Shown here one piece after another: positions 36,790 to 47,000 of a stretch of 64,000 bases of DNA. The stretch comes from Gemmobacter aquarius (GTDB lineage Bacteria; Pseudomonadota; Alphaproteobacteria; Rhodobacterales; Rhodobacteraceae): positions 3,460,001-3,524,000 of the forward strand of contig NZ_CP028918.1 of NCBI RefSeq assembly GCF_003060865.1. Reading direction: 5' to 3'. The notes beneath the pieces are model-generated. The model saw only the letters and a program-made list of their open reading frames with translations, was not told the DNA's origin and did no database searches. Numbering within the stretch: the stretch's first letter is position 1; each line of letters begins with the position of its first letter. The translations under genes were made by a program, and so were the position numbers.

Positions 36790-37286
36790 GGCGCTACGCC
36801 CGACTTGGGGACAAAGGTGGTTTGCACACGGCCCTGCATAGTGCCGGTGCCCTTTTGCAAATCGTAGACAAGTTTCTGCCCGGCGATGGTCGTCGGGCCC
36901 TGGGTCAGCAACACATCGCCGGTCATGACCACTTCGCCACTGGCGATGGTGTAGACGGCTTCGTTTGCTTCGGCAGCTTCGGTTTCGCTAGCAAATGTAA
37001 CGCCACCATCGAAAAACAACTTCTCGATTCCGCTGCCATCCGCGCTGTTCTGCACACGGGCTTTAGCCGATTTGATGGTCATCGCACCCTGAGTGACGAT
37101 TACGTTCCCGTCAAAGATCGCAATACCGCTGGTCTGGTCGACCGAAAGGCTGTCAGACGCCACATCGACAGGCAGCGAACTGTCCTGTTGCAACGACTTG
37201 AACTTGATCTCTTGCGCCATTGCCGGGGCGGCAATGCCGAGCAGAGCGGCAAGTAGCGGGGCGAAAATCGAGAAAGTGCGTTTCAT
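36786..37286 (-). CDS. lptA: LPS periplasmic bridge protein LptA
   Basis: A 166-aa periplasmic protein with a signal peptide (MKRTFSIFAPLL..., cleavage after AMA near residue 24). The OstA-like beta-jellyroll follows, with repeated short strands such as SGIAIFDGNVIVTQG and SGEVVMTGDVLLTQGP. LptA polymerises into the bridge that carries LPS to the outer membrane. It overlaps lptC upstream and lptB downstream by 4 bases each. Confidence 0.93.
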   Translation of the reverse strand: MKRTFSIFAPLLAALLGIAAPAMAQEIKFKSLQQDSSLPVDVASDSLSVDQTSGIAIFDGNVIVTQGAMTIKSAKARVQNSADGSGIEKLFFDGGVTFASETEAAEANEAVYTIASGEVVMTGDVLLTQGPTTIAGQKLVYDLQKGTGTMQGRVQTTFVPKSGVAP

Positions 37287-37894
37287 TTGGGCTGATATAC
37301 CAGTTTCACGCGGCCATTGAAAACCAGAAGATACGTGCCGTCGCCCTTTGGGTCCGGCATCAGCGACATACTGTCGGCTGTAACGGTTCCGGTAGGACCG
37401 GTGGCTTGAACGGGAACGCTCGAAGTAAAGGCGCTTGCAGAAAGGTCGGCATCCAGCGCTTCGGTTTTCACTTGATAGGCCGCCGAACTGTCGATCTGGA
37501 CATCTCCGGTCAGCCGCAGGGTATTTGTCGCCGCATCGAGTGAAGCGGCATTCGAGCGAATATCGGTGCGTAGCCCGGTGCGGCTTGTCAGCGTGGCGGT
37601 CACATCGACTGCGGTCGATGGGTTGCCCGGCGTGGTTGCAGGCCGTGCTTCAAGGGCTTGCAACGTCAGTGTCGACCCGTTGGCGGTCGTGCCGGAATAG
37701 ACGGGTTTGGTCAGCCTTGGTTCGCGCACAAGCGATTGCACATCTATATCCGAATAGGGAATCGCGGTTTCGGGGTCGATACGGTTCGACACGAGGAACA
37801 GCGTCGACAACAGCCCCAGGGCGGTCAGTGGCAGTGCCACCTTCAGCCAACCCACGGTCCGCGACCATCCGTCAAAGGCACGCCGACCCGCCAT
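37283..37894 (-). CDS. lptC: LPS export protein LptC
   Basis: A 203-aa bitopic inner-membrane protein: one membrane helix (residues about 17-38) and a periplasmic OstA-like domain with repeated strands ending in YLLVFNGRVKLVYQP. It receives LPS from LptBFG and passes it to LptA. The gene lies 3 bases after kdsD and overlaps lptA by 4 bases. Confidence 0.88.
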   Translation of the reverse strand: MAGRRAFDGWSRTVGWLKVALPLTALGLLSTLFLVSNRIDPETAIPYSDIDVQSLVREPRLTKPVYSGTTANGSTLTLQALEARPATTPGNPSTAVDVTATLTSRTGLRTDIRSNAASLDAATNTLRLTGDVQIDSSAAYQVKTEALDADLSASAFTSSVPVQATGPTGTVTADSMSLMPDPKGDGTYLLVFNGRVKLVYQPK

Positions 37895-37897
37895 TCG

Positions 37898-38866
37898 TCA
37901 GGCGATCCCAGCGCGAAGGCAATCGTGGATGTGAAGCAAACCGACTGCGGTGCTGCTGCTTTGGGGATCCGTAACGAAAAGGCAGGTGATCTTTTTGTCG
38001 TTCATGATCCGCACGGCCGTTTCGGCCAGCGCATCGGGATGGATCGTGCGCGGCGCTGCGGTCATTACATCGCCCGCCGTCAGGTCCATCAGGCCCGAAA
38101 GATGCCGGCGAAGATCGCCATCGGTAATGATCCCTTGCAGGTGTCCGTCAGTGTCGGTCACACCGACGACGCCATAACCGCGGCCCGACATGGTAATCAG
38201 CGCTTCGCCCATCGGCGTGTCGTGGGCTACGGTCGGCGGGTCGTCATGCATCAGGTCACGCACCTTGGCCAGACGCGCGCCCAACTTGCCACCGGGATGG
38301 AACACACGAAACTGTTCGGGGGTGAACTTGCGATGCTCCATCAACGCGATGGCGATTGCATCGCCAAGGGCAAGCGTCATCGTGGTCGAAGTGGTCGGAA
38401 CTATGCCCGTTCCGCAGGCCTCGGGCGCAGGCGGAAGCAAAAGCGCCACGTCCGATTGGCGCAGCAGCGTCGAGTCGGGCCGCGACGCGATTCCGATCAG
38501 CGGAATATCAAAACGGCGGGTATGGGCGATTATGTCGGCAAGTTCGGGTGTTTCGCCCGAATTCGACAGCACCAAAGCGACATCGCCCCGCATCACCATG
38601 CCAAGATCGCCGTGGCTAGCCTCGGCAGGGTGAACGAACTGCGCGGGCGTACCTGTCGACGCAAAGGTCGCTGCGATCTTGCGCGCTATATGCCCCGATT
38701 TACCCATGCCGGAAACAATGACCCGACCCTTGGCAGCAAGAATCAGCTCCACCGCTGCGACGAAATTTCCGTCAAGACTGCAAGCCAGCATACCAAGAGC
38801 ATCGGCTTCGCGCCGCACGACGCGGCGGGCTGTCTCGATAAGCGGATCAGTGGTGGAAGATGTCAT
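37898..38866 (-). CDS. kdsD: Arabinose-5-phosphate isomerase (KdsD/KpsF)
   Basis: A 322-aa enzyme converting ribulose-5-phosphate to arabinose-5-phosphate, the first step to Kdo. The SIS domain (VSGMGKSGHIARKIAATFASTG, residues about 50-70; ALVLSNSGET near 105) is followed by two CBS domains (from about 205). The ATG at 38866 lies 20 bases inside the RNase D gene; the longer open frame lacks homology. Together with kdsB at 24947, the window carries two Kdo-pathway steps. Confidence 0.93.
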   Translation of the reverse strand: MTSSTTDPLIETARRVVRREADALGMLACSLDGNFVAAVELILAAKGRVIVSGMGKSGHIARKIAATFASTGTPAQFVHPAEASHGDLGMVMRGDVALVLSNSGETPELADIIAHTRRFDIPLIGIASRPDSTLLRQSDVALLLPPAPEACGTGIVPTTSTTMTLALGDAIAIALMEHRKFTPEQFRVFHPGGKLGARLAKVRDLMHDDPPTVAHDTPMGEALITMSGRGYGVVGVTDTDGHLQGIITDGDLRRHLSGLMDLTAGDVMTAAPRTIHPDALAETAVRIMNDKKITCLFVTDPQSSSTAVGLLHIHDCLRAGIA

Positions 38867-39461
38867 TGGGTTCGTCCCAGCCCATAAGGTCAAGCTCCGC
38901 GCGGGTCGGCAGGAAATCGAACAACCGCTGGGCAAGATCCATCCTTCCTTCGCGGATAAGGCGGGCCTCGAGTTCGGTTTTCAGGCGATGCAAATAAAGC
39001 ACATCAGACGCCGCATACTCCCTTTGCGCATCGGTCAGCGTCTCGGACCCCCAGTCAGAGGTCTGCTGCTGCTTGGACACATCGACCCCGACAAGTTCGA
39101 GCAACAGGTATTTCAGCCCATGCCGGTCGGTAAAGGTGCGGATCAGGCGCGAGGCGATCTTGGTGCACCATACCGGCGCAGTCGTCACTCCGAACGCCTG
39201 TTTCATCGCCGCAATGTCGAAGCGTCCAAAGTGAAATAGCTTCAGCGTGAAAGGGTCGGTCAACAGACGTTCGAGGTTGGGCGCTGATGTCTGGCCGCGC
39301 CCGATCTGCACAAGGTGTGCATCACCGCTGCCATCCGAAAGCTGCACGAGGCACAGCCGGTCACGACGCGGATCGAGACCCATGGTCTCGGTGTCGATGG
39401 CGACCACCGGGCCGAGCGTCAGCCCGTCGGGCAGGTCGTTGCGGTAAAGGTGGATCGCCAC
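38847..39461 (-). CDS. Ribonuclease D-like 3'-5' exonuclease
   Basis: A 204-aa DEDD exonuclease consisting of the catalytic domain only, without HRDC domains. Motifs are VAIDTETMGLDP (Exo I, about residue 20), LFHFGRFDIAAM (Exo II, about 80) and YAASDVLYL (Exo III, about 160). I chose the GTG at 39461, preceded by AAGGA, as homology begins at AIHLYRNDLPDG. This short form is common in Rhodobacterales. It is the first gene of the kdsD-lpt operon. Confidence 0.9.
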   Translation of the reverse strand: MAIHLYRNDLPDGLTLGPVVAIDTETMGLDPRRDRLCLVQLSDGSGDAHLVQIGRGQTSAPNLERLLTDPFTLKLFHFGRFDIAAMKQAFGVTTAPVWCTKIASRLIRTFTDRHGLKYLLLELVGVDVSKQQQTSDWGSETLTDAQREYAASDVLYLHRLKTELEARLIREGRMDLAQRLFDFLPTRAELDLMGWDEPNDIFHH

Positions 39462-39543
39462 TTGAAAATCCTTGTATGAAAGGTGTGAGCCCGCATTAGA
39501 CCCGACGAAAGGCACGGTCAACGCCGCGGCCGGACTAAAAGCG

Positions 39544-39572
39544 AAAGGGCGCGCTTTTCAGCACGCCCTTTT
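39544..39572 (-). terminator. Rho-independent terminator after tRNA-Leu
   Basis: On the minus strand AAAGGGCGTGC, a TGAA loop, then a complementary arm ending GCGCCCTTT. The stem has one or two G-T pairs and ends in a short T-stretch. Confidence 0.7.
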
Positions 39573-39585
39573 CAAATCATCGACG

Positions 39586-39670
39586 TGGTGCCCAGAAGAG
39601 GACTCGAACCTCCACGCCTTGCAGCGCTGGTACCTGAAACCAGTGCGTCTACCAATTCCGCCATCTGGGC
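39586..39670 (-). tRNA. tRNA-Leu (anticodon CAG)
   Basis: The 85-base gene on the minus strand starts GCCCAGATGG and ends TCTGGGCACCA, with CCA encoded. The acceptor stem is GCCCAGA/TCTGGGC. The anticodon loop reads TTTCAGGT, giving anticodon CAG. A class II variable arm is present, and the T arm (GGTTCGAGTCC) is canonical. Confidence 0.97.
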
Positions 39671-39688
39671 ATCACGTCGATGTGCGGC

Positions 39689-39717
39689 GATGTAAAGAAG
39701 CGTTGTGGCACTGTCAA
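39689..39717 (-). promoter_or_regulatory. Sigma-70 promoter of tRNA-Leu
   Basis: On the minus strand TTGACA (39717-39712), a 17-base spacer, then TACATC (39694-39689). The predicted start is about 12 bases before the mature tRNA 5' end. Confidence 0.72.
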
Positions 39718-39901
39718 CGGCAGGTGTGAAGAATCTTTGCGTTGCATATGCATTAGCAAAGGCCTCTGCGCTGTCTAGCCTGACCCGGGGATGATCATGA
39801 TTTTTCACGCAGTCTTTCGGGCAAGGCTGCGGCGCTTTGTGGTGCTTGGCCTTTCGGGGGCAAGGGTGTAATCAGCATTCGAACATGCAGGAGGCCCGCA
39901 G

Positions 39902-40891
39902 ATGAACAAACTGGTCACGATCTATGGCGGTTCGGGGTTTGTCGGGCGTTACATCGCACGGCGGATGGCAAAGGAAGGCTGGCGCGTGCGGGTTGCGGTG
40001 CGCAATCCCAACGATGCGCTTTTCGTCAAGCCTTATGGCGTGGTCGGTCAGGTAGAGCCTGTGATCTGTAACATCCGCGACGATGCCTCGGTCCGTTCGG
40101 TCATGCGCGGGGCGGATGCAGTGGTTAACTGCGTCGGTATCCTGAACCGCGCTGGAAAAAACACCTTCGATTCGGTGCAGGCCGAGGGGGCCGGACGGAT
40201 TGCACGGATAGCGGCAGAAGAGCGCGTAACCCGTCTGGTGCATCTTTCGTCGATCGGGGCAGATGCTGCTTCCGAAAGCGAATACCAGCGGACAAAGGCG
40301 GCGGGCGAGGCTGCGGTTCTGGCAGCTTTCCCGAGCGCGGTGATCTTGCGGCCTTCGATCATCTTCGGAAATGAGGACGGGTTCTTCAACCGCTTCGCCG
40401 CGATGACACGGATGGGTCCGGTGCTTCCCGTAGTCGGGGCCGATACGCAGTTCCAGCCGGTCTATGTGGATGACGTGGCACAGGCCGCGGTAGCGGGCAT
40501 CACAGGGCGCGCCGACGCCGGAGTCTACGAACTGGGCGGGCCGGATGTGGCCACGTTCCGCGGGTTGATGGCCCAGATGCTCGAGGTGATCCAGCGGCGG
40601 CGTCTGGTACTGAACATTCCGTTTTTCTTGGCGAACATCATGGGTGGCGCACTCGATCTGGTGCAGACTTTGACGGCAGGCTTGGTAAAGAACGGCATGA
40701 TCACGCGCGATCAGGTGCGGAACCTGCGGCGAGACAACGTGGTTACGCCCGGTGCGCTTGGCTTGGCCGATCTGGGGATCACACCTACGGCACTTGGCGC
40801 TGTGTTACCCGAGTATCTGTGGCGCTACCGCCCTTCGGGGCAATATGCCGCGATCAAGAATTCGGCAAAGAACCTGAAGCCAAGAACCTGA
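39902..40891 (+). CDS. NAD(P)-binding epimerase-like protein (NDUFA9 family)
   Basis: A 329-aa Rossmann protein with [18 protein letters not shown] at the N-terminus, [11 protein letters not shown] near 80 and [16 protein letters not shown] near 150. It belongs to the atypical extended SDRs related to the complex I assembly/accessory subunit NDUFA9, which bind NADPH but lack a standard catalytic triad. The start ATG has AGGAGG upstream. It is followed by uppP 14 bases later, so the pair is probably one unit. Confidence 0.88.
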   Translation: MNKLVTIYGGSGFVGRYIARRMAKEGWRVRVAVRNPNDALFVKPYGVVGQVEPVICNIRDDASVRSVMRGADAVVNCVGILNRAGKNTFDSVQAEGAGRIARIAAEERVTRLVHLSSIGADAASESEYQRTKAAGEAAVLAAFPSAVILRPSIIFGNEDGFFNRFAAMTRMGPVLPVVGADTQFQPVYVDDVAQAAVAGITGRADAGVYELGGPDVATFRGLMAQMLEVIQRRRLVLNIPFFLANIMGGALDLVQTLTAGLVKNGMITRDQVRNLRRDNVVTPGALGLADLGITPTALGAVLPEYLWRYRPSGQYAAIKNSAKNLKPRT

Positions 40892-40905
40892 TCGGGGCCT
40901 GAACC

Positions 40906-41706
40906 TTGAGCAATTTCATAGATGCAGCACTTCTCGGCCTTGTCGAGGGGTTGACCGAGTTCATTCCCGTTTCGTCAACGGGTCATTTGTTGCTGGCAGG
41001 TCATTTTCTGGGGTTCGAGTCGCCGGGGCGTACGTTCGAGGTGGTGATCCAGCTCGGCGCGGTGCTGGCGATCCTGACGGTTTACTTTGGCAAGCTGTGG
41101 CAGGTCGCATCGACTATGGGAAGCGATCCGGCGTCGCGGCGCTTCGTAGTGTCGGTGCTCTTGGCGTTCCTGCCCGCAATGGTGATCGGCGCTCTTGCAC
41201 ATGATTTCATCAAGGCAGTGCTGTTCGAGACGCCTGCGCTGGTTGCGGTGATGCTTATCCTTGGCGGGATTGTGCTTTTGTTCGTAGACCGTTTCGCGCC
41301 CGTGCCGCAATACGAGGACGCGATGGAGCTGCCGTTCCGCAAAGCGTTGGCAATCGGGTTCATCCAGTGTCTGGCTATGGTGCCCGGGGTCAGCCGGTCA
41401 GGCGCGACCATTGTCGGCGCGCGGATGCTTGGCGTGGGGCGGCGGGCGAGCGCGGAGTTTTCGTTCTTCCTGTCCATGCCGACGATGGCTGCGGCCTTTG
41501 CCTATGACCTGTTCAAAAGCCGCAATGTGCTCGACTTCTCGGCGGTAAGCGACATTGCCGTGGGCTTTGTGCTCGCCTTGGTCAGCGGGGTCCTGGTTGT
41601 ACACTGGCTTCTGGATTTCGTGTCGCGGCACGGCTTTGTGCTGTTTGGCTGGTGGCGAATCATTATAGGCAGCCTAGCTCTTGGGCTGCTTTTGTTGGGA
41701 TTTTAG
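40906..41706 (+). CDS. uppP: Undecaprenyl-diphosphatase UppP (BacA)
   Basis: A 266-aa inner-membrane enzyme recycling undecaprenyl pyrophosphate to the carrier used by peptidoglycan and polysaccharide synthesis; it also confers bacitracin tolerance. The active-site motifs are [17 protein letters not shown] (residues 13-29) and [10 protein letters not shown] (about 160). About eight hydrophobic segments are visible. The start is an unusual TTG at 40906; no closer ATG fits the homology, which begins at [14 protein letters not shown]. Confidence 0.95.
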   Translation: MSNFIDAALLGLVEGLTEFIPVSSTGHLLLAGHFLGFESPGRTFEVVIQLGAVLAILTVYFGKLWQVASTMGSDPASRRFVVSVLLAFLPAMVIGALAHDFIKAVLFETPALVAVMLILGGIVLLFVDRFAPVPQYEDAMELPFRKALAIGFIQCLAMVPGVSRSGATIVGARMLGVGRRASAEFSFFLSMPTMAAAFAYDLFKSRNVLDFSAVSDIAVGFVLALVSGVLVVHWLLDFVSRHGFVLFGWWRIIIGSLALGLLLLGF

Positions 41707-41723
41707 CCTAATAGGTATCTGAT

Positions 41724-41794
41724 ACTGACCTAATTATCCATGGATTGGGAAGTATTTTTGACCTACCCGCTAAAAAACCTGCCATTAGGTCAGT
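41724..41794. promoter_or_regulatory. 11-bp inverted repeat upstream of gltD
   Basis: ACTGACCTAAT (41724-41734) and its exact complement ATTAGGTCAGT (41784-41794) are 49 bp apart in the AT-rich gap before gltD. A third partial copy (TTGACCTA) lies at 41758-41765. Spaced, looping operator sites for a regulator of glutamate synthase (Lrp-like or similar) are plausible. Confidence 0.5.
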
Positions 41795-41870
41795 AAGGCT
41801 GACTTTTCATGTTCCGAAGGCCACAGTAAAAAGCGCGTCCGAGATAACCCCTGTCGGGAGGCGCCTTTCA

Positions 41871-43307
41871 ATGGCCAAGCAACGCATGCTTCAGTTCGTG
41901 ACGGTCGGCAAGGAGATGCCCGAAAAGCGCCCAGCGCCATTGCGCGCCCAGGACTTTCACGAAATTTACCGCGAGTTCGCTGCCGAAAAGGCGGCCGAGC
42001 AGGCGGGGCGGTGCAGCCAGTGCGGCGTGCCCTACTGCCAGTCGCATTGCCCGCTGCACAACAATATCCCCGACTGGCTGCGCCTGACAGCAGAGGGGCG
42101 GTTGAAAGAAGCTTACGAGCTTTCTCAGGCAACCAACACTTTCCCCGAGATTTGCGGCCGCATCTGCCCGCAAGATCGTCTTTGCGAAGGCAACTGCGTG
42201 ATAGAGCAGTCGGGCCATGGCACGGTAACTATCGGGTCGGTCGAGAAGTACCTGACCGATCTGGCGTGGGAAAACGGTTGGGTGAAGCCCGTCGTTCCCG
42301 CGATGGAACGGACGGATTCGGTGGGCATCATCGGGGCCGGTCCGGGCGGGCTAGCGGCGGCGACCGAGCTGCGGCGGCGCGGAGTGCAGGTGACGGTCTA
42401 TGACCGTTATGACCGTGCGGGCGGGCTGATGACCTATGGCATTCCCGGCTTCAAACTGGAAAAGCCGGTGGTGATGCAGCGGATCGAACAGCTTCAGGAG
42501 TCGGGCGTGCAGTTCATTTTGAATTGCACGGTGGGCCAAGATATCAGCTTCGATGCGATCCGCGGCCAGCATGATGCGGTGTTGATCGCCACCGGAGTTT
42601 ACAAGGCGCGCGATATCTCTGCTCCGGGCGTCGGCGCCAAGGGCGTGGTCAAGGCGCTGGATTATCTGACGGCGTCAAACCGCAAAAGTTTTGGCGATGA
42701 CGTACCCGAGTACGATCGTGGCGAGCTGAACGCATCCGGCAAGAGGGTTGTCGTTATCGGTGGTGGCGACACGGCGATGGACTGCGTGCGGACGGCGATC
42801 CGGCAGGGCGCTGTTTCGGTAAAGTGCCTGTATCGGCGCGACAAGGCGAACATGCCAGGATCGCAGCGCGAGGTACAAAATGCCGAGGAAGAGGGCGTCG
42901 ATTTCGTCTGGCTGACCGCTCCCAAAGGGTTCACCGGCGGCGACGTGGTAGATGGAGTGATGGTGCAGCGGATGCGTCTGGGCGCGCCGGATGCATCTGG
43001 GCGGCAATCGCCCGAGTTGATCGAAGGGGCCGACTACATCGAGCCTGCAGATCTGGTCGTGCAGGCGCTGGGCTTCGAGCCAGAGGAAATTCCGGTGCTT
43101 TGGGGCGTGCCGGAACTGGCCGTGACGCGCTGGGGCACGATCAAGGCGGATTTCCGCAGCCACGCCACAAGCATGCCGGGGGTTTACGCCGTGGGTGATA
43201 TCGTACGCGGGGCATCGTTGGTGGTCTGGGCGATCCGCGACGGGCGCGAGGCGGCCGAGGCGATGCTCGCCTATCTCGCACAGCCCGTAACGGTAGCGGC
43301 AGAGTGA
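41871..43307 (+). CDS. gltD: Glutamate synthase, small (beta) subunit
   Basis: A 478-aa flavoprotein that passes electrons from NADPH to GltB. The N-terminal iron-sulfur cysteines are in CSQCGVPYCQSHCPLHNNIPDW (about 43-64) and CGRICPQDRLCEGNC (about 98-112). FAD binding (IIGAGPGGLAAATELRRRG) is near 148 and NADPH binding (VVIGGGDTAMDC) near 290. I chose the ATG at 41871; the open frame upstream has no homology. It is followed by a secreted unknown and then gltB. Confidence 0.96.
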   Translation: MAKQRMLQFVTVGKEMPEKRPAPLRAQDFHEIYREFAAEKAAEQAGRCSQCGVPYCQSHCPLHNNIPDWLRLTAEGRLKEAYELSQATNTFPEICGRICPQDRLCEGNCVIEQSGHGTVTIGSVEKYLTDLAWENGWVKPVVPAMERTDSVGIIGAGPGGLAAATELRRRGVQVTVYDRYDRAGGLMTYGIPGFKLEKPVVMQRIEQLQESGVQFILNCTVGQDISFDAIRGQHDAVLIATGVYKARDISAPGVGAKGVVKALDYLTASNRKSFGDDVPEYDRGELNASGKRVVVIGGGDTAMDCVRTAIRQGAVSVKCLYRRDKANMPGSQREVQNAEEEGVDFVWLTAPKGFTGGDVVDGVMVQRMRLGAPDASGRQSPELIEGADYIEPADLVVQALGFEPEEIPVLWGVPELAVTRWGTIKADFRSHATSMPGVYAVGDIVRGASLVVWAIRDGREAAEAMLAYLAQPVTVAAE

Positions 43308-44023
43308 TGCGCGGCGTGTTGCTTTTGGCCTTGATGGCCGGGCCGGTGGCGGCAGGGAATTTCACGCCTCCCGCCGGATGCGAGACGTTCCTGACCGTGC
43401 AGTCAAAGGGTTGTCGCGTGTCGAACCATTACATTTGCAGCGCCGACCCGCAGGGCGATAAGTGGCGGGCTGATTTCGATCAAGAAGGGATGTTCTTCCT
43501 TTCGCGCACCAACTCCGAAGGGGAATGGGTCGAAAGCATCGATGTTGGTGCAGGCACGACCCAGGTCCTGCAAGATCGCGCCGATCCGGCCTCGTTCAGC
43601 GAATTGCTGTCGCGAGGGCGGGATGACTACCGTTTCAACCTGTCGACCAATGGCGCGACGCCGACCGAGGTGACGGGCTATGATGCATTGACCGGAAAAA
43701 CTGCGGTCATCGACGGCGAAGAGCTGCAGCAAACCGAATTCGAATATTCCGAAAGCGCACAGGATGGCACATTGTTGCGGCGATCTTACGGCAATGAATA
43801 CATCAGCGCCAAATGGCGGCTGTTCTTTGCAGGGCCAAGCCAATGGGACGGCGGGACGGGGTTCTTGCCGATGGATGGCTCGCCCGTGAAATTCAGTGAA
43901 GCTGGAGAGCCCGGTTTCGCCTCGACACAGCCGATTTTTGATTGCGACGCGGTGATGTCGTCGCTGCCCGCGGCGGTCTCACCCGCGCGTTATGCACTTA
44001 CCACAGGAGGCCAACAGCCATGA
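43307..44023 (+). CDS. Secreted protein of unknown function between gltD and gltB
   Basis: A 238-aa protein with an N-terminal signal peptide (MRGVLLLALMAGPVAAGNF, cleavage after AAG near residue 17). The mature part is polar, beta-rich and has cysteines in GCETF, KGCRVSNHYIC and FDCDAV that could form disulfides. There is no membrane anchor. I do not recognise a named function. It shares one base with the gltD stop (TGATG) and overlaps the gltB start by 4 bases, so it is translated between the two enzyme subunits. Confidence 0.85.
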   Translation: MRGVLLLALMAGPVAAGNFTPPAGCETFLTVQSKGCRVSNHYICSADPQGDKWRADFDQEGMFFLSRTNSEGEWVESIDVGAGTTQVLQDRADPASFSELLSRGRDDYRFNLSTNGATPTEVTGYDALTGKTAVIDGEELQQTEFEYSESAQDGTLLRRSYGNEYISAKWRLFFAGPSQWDGGTGFLPMDGSPVKFSEAGEPGFASTQPIFDCDAVMSSLPAAVSPARYALTTGGQQP

Positions 44024-47000
44024 CACTCTATGATGACGCCTGGGTAAAGGCCGAAGAGGCAAAGCGGGCTTGGCTGGATGCGAACGGGCTGTACAAGGCC
44101 GATGACGAACATTCGTCCTGCGGCGTGGGTCTGGTGGTGTCGATTTCCGGCAAGCCGACGCGCAAGGTCGTGGAGAACGGGATCAACGCGCTGAAAGCCA
44201 TCTGGCACCGTGGCGCGGTCGATGCCGACGGCAAGACCGGCGACGGCGCCGGTATCCATGTGCAGATTCCGGTCAAGTTCTTCCACGATCAGGTGCGCCG
44301 CACGGGGCATGAACCCGACATGGGCAAGCTGATTGCCGTGGGGCAGGTATTCTTGCCGCGCACCGATTTCGGCGCGCAGGAACGCTGCCGGACCATCGTC
44401 GAGGCCGAAGTGCTGCGGATGGGGCATTACATCTATGGCTGGCGGCACGTTCCGGTGAACACCGAAGTGCTGGGTGACAAAGCCAACGCCACGAGACCAG
44501 AAATCGAGCAGATTCTGATTCGCTGCGACAAGAATATCGACGACGAGCAGTTCGAGCGCGAACTGTACATCATCCGCCGCCGGATCGAAAAGGCGGCGAT
44601 TGCGGCGCAGATTCAGGGGCTGTACCTGTGTTCGCTGTCGTGCCGGTCGATCATCTACAAGGGAATGATGCTGGCCGAACAGGTGGCGGTATTCTACCCT
44701 GACCTGATGGACGAGCGGTTCGAATCGTCCTTTGCCATTTATCACCAGCGTTACAGCACCAACACCTTCCCGCAGTGGTGGCTGGCGCAGCCGTTTCGCA
44801 TGCTGGCCCACAACGGTGAGATCAACACTCTGAAGGGCAACGTGAACTGGATGCGGAGCCACGAGATCCGCATGGCCAGCAGCGCTTTCGGCGAGGCGGC
44901 CGAGGATATCAAGCCGATCATCCCGTCGGGTACTTCGGATTCCGGCGCACTTGATGCAGTGTTCGAGGTTCTGGTGCGGTCGGGCCGGTCTGCGCCGATG
45001 GCCAAGACCATGCTGGTGCCCGAAGCGTGGTCGAAGGCCACGACCGACATGCCCAAGGCATGGGCCGATATGTACGCCTATTGCAACGCCGTGATGGAGC
45101 CGTGGGACGGGCCTGCTGCCTTGGCGATGACCGATGGCCGCTGGGTGTGTGGCGGGCTGGACCGCAACGGTCTGCGGCCGATGCGCTACGTCATCACCGG
45201 CGACGGGCTGCTGATCGCGGGTTCGGAAGCGGGCATGGTGCCGGTCGATGAAACCACGATCCGCGAAAAGGGCGCGCTTGGGCCGGGGCAGATGATCGCG
45301 GTCGATATGCGCGATGGCAAGCTTTACCACGATGCCGAAATGAAGGACCGTCTGGCCGCGGCCAACCCCTATGGCGAGTGGATCGAGAAGGTCGTCGAAC
45401 TGAACGCGCTGCTCCGCGATGTGCCGGAAGCGGCGGTTTTCAGCGGGGCCGACCTTCGCAAGCGCCAGATCGCGGCGGGTTACACCGTCGAGGAACTGGA
45501 GCAGGTGCTGGCCCCGATGGCCGAGGACGGCAAAGAAATGATCGCGTCGATGGGTGACGATACGCCTGCGGCAGTGCTGTCATCGGTCTACCGCCCGCTG
45601 TCACACTTCTTCCGGCAGAATTTCAGCCAAGTGACCAACCCACCCATCGACTCGCTGCGCGAGGGTCGGGTCATGAGCCTCAAGACGCGGTTCGGGAATT
45701 TGCGGAACGTGCTGGACGAAAACTCCAGTCAGACAGAAATTCTGGTTCTGGAAAGCCCGTTCATCGCCAACAGCGAATTCGATGTTCTGGTGAAGCGCTT
45801 CGGCGATCAGGTCGCGTTCATCGATTGCACCTTCCCCGTGGGGTCGAGCCTTGACGATCTGCGGCAGGGGCTAGAGCGCATCCGCGCCGAGGCGGAAGAC
45901 GCGGTGCGGTCGGGCGCGGGGCAATTGATCCTGACAGATGAACACCAAGGGCCGCAAAAGGTGGGGATGCCGATGATCCTTGCCACAAGTGCCGTGCATA
46001 GTTGGCTAACGAGCAAGGGGCTGCGGACGTTCTGTTCGGTCAACGTGCGGTCTGCGGAATGCATCGATCCGCATTACTTTGCGGTGCTGATCGGCTGTGG
46101 CGCGACGACGGTGAACGCGTATCTGGCACAGGATTCGATTGCAGACCGCATTTCGCGCGGCTTGATCGAAGGGTCGCTGACAGATGCGATGCGGCGCTAC
46201 CGCGATGCCATCGATGCGGGTCTGCTCAAGATCATGTCAAAGATGGGAATCTCGGTCGTCTCGTCCTATCGGGGCGGGCTGAATTTCGAAGCCGTGGGCC
46301 TGTCCCGCGCGATGGTGGCCGAATATTTCCCGGGGATGCACAGCCGCATCTCGGGAATCGGCTTGCACGGGATCGAACAGAAGGTCGAAGAGGTTCATGC
46401 CAAGGGCTGGCTGGGCGGCGCGGATGTGTTGCCGATTGGCGGCTTCTACAAGGCCCGTCGCTCGGGTGAAAAGCACGCATGGGAAGCACAGACGATGCAC
46501 ATGTTGCAGGCCGCCTGTGACCGCGCATCCTATGACCTGTGGAAGCAGTTTTCGGCTGCGATGCGGGCGAATCCGCCGATACACCTGCGTGACCTTCTGG
46601 ATATCAAGTCTCTGGGCAAGCCTGTTCCGATCGAAGAAGTGGAATCGATCACTTCGATCCGCAAGCGCTTCGTTACGCCGGGGATGAGCCTCGGGGCGCT
46701 ATCGCCCGAGGCGCACAAGACGCTGAACGTGGCGATGAACCGCATCGGGGCCAAGTCGGACAGCGGCGAGGGTGGCGAAGACCCTGCACACTTCCTGCCG
46801 GAACCGAATGGCGACAATCCGAGCGCCAAGATCAAACAGGTGGCTTCTGGGCGTTTCGGTGTAACGGCCGAATACCTTAACGCCTGCGAGGAGTTGGAGA
46901 TCAAGGTCGCGCAAGGCGCCAAGCCCGGCGAAGGCGGGCAGTTGCCGGGGATGAAGGTCACGGCGCTGATCGCGCGCTTGCGGCACAGCACACCCGGGGT

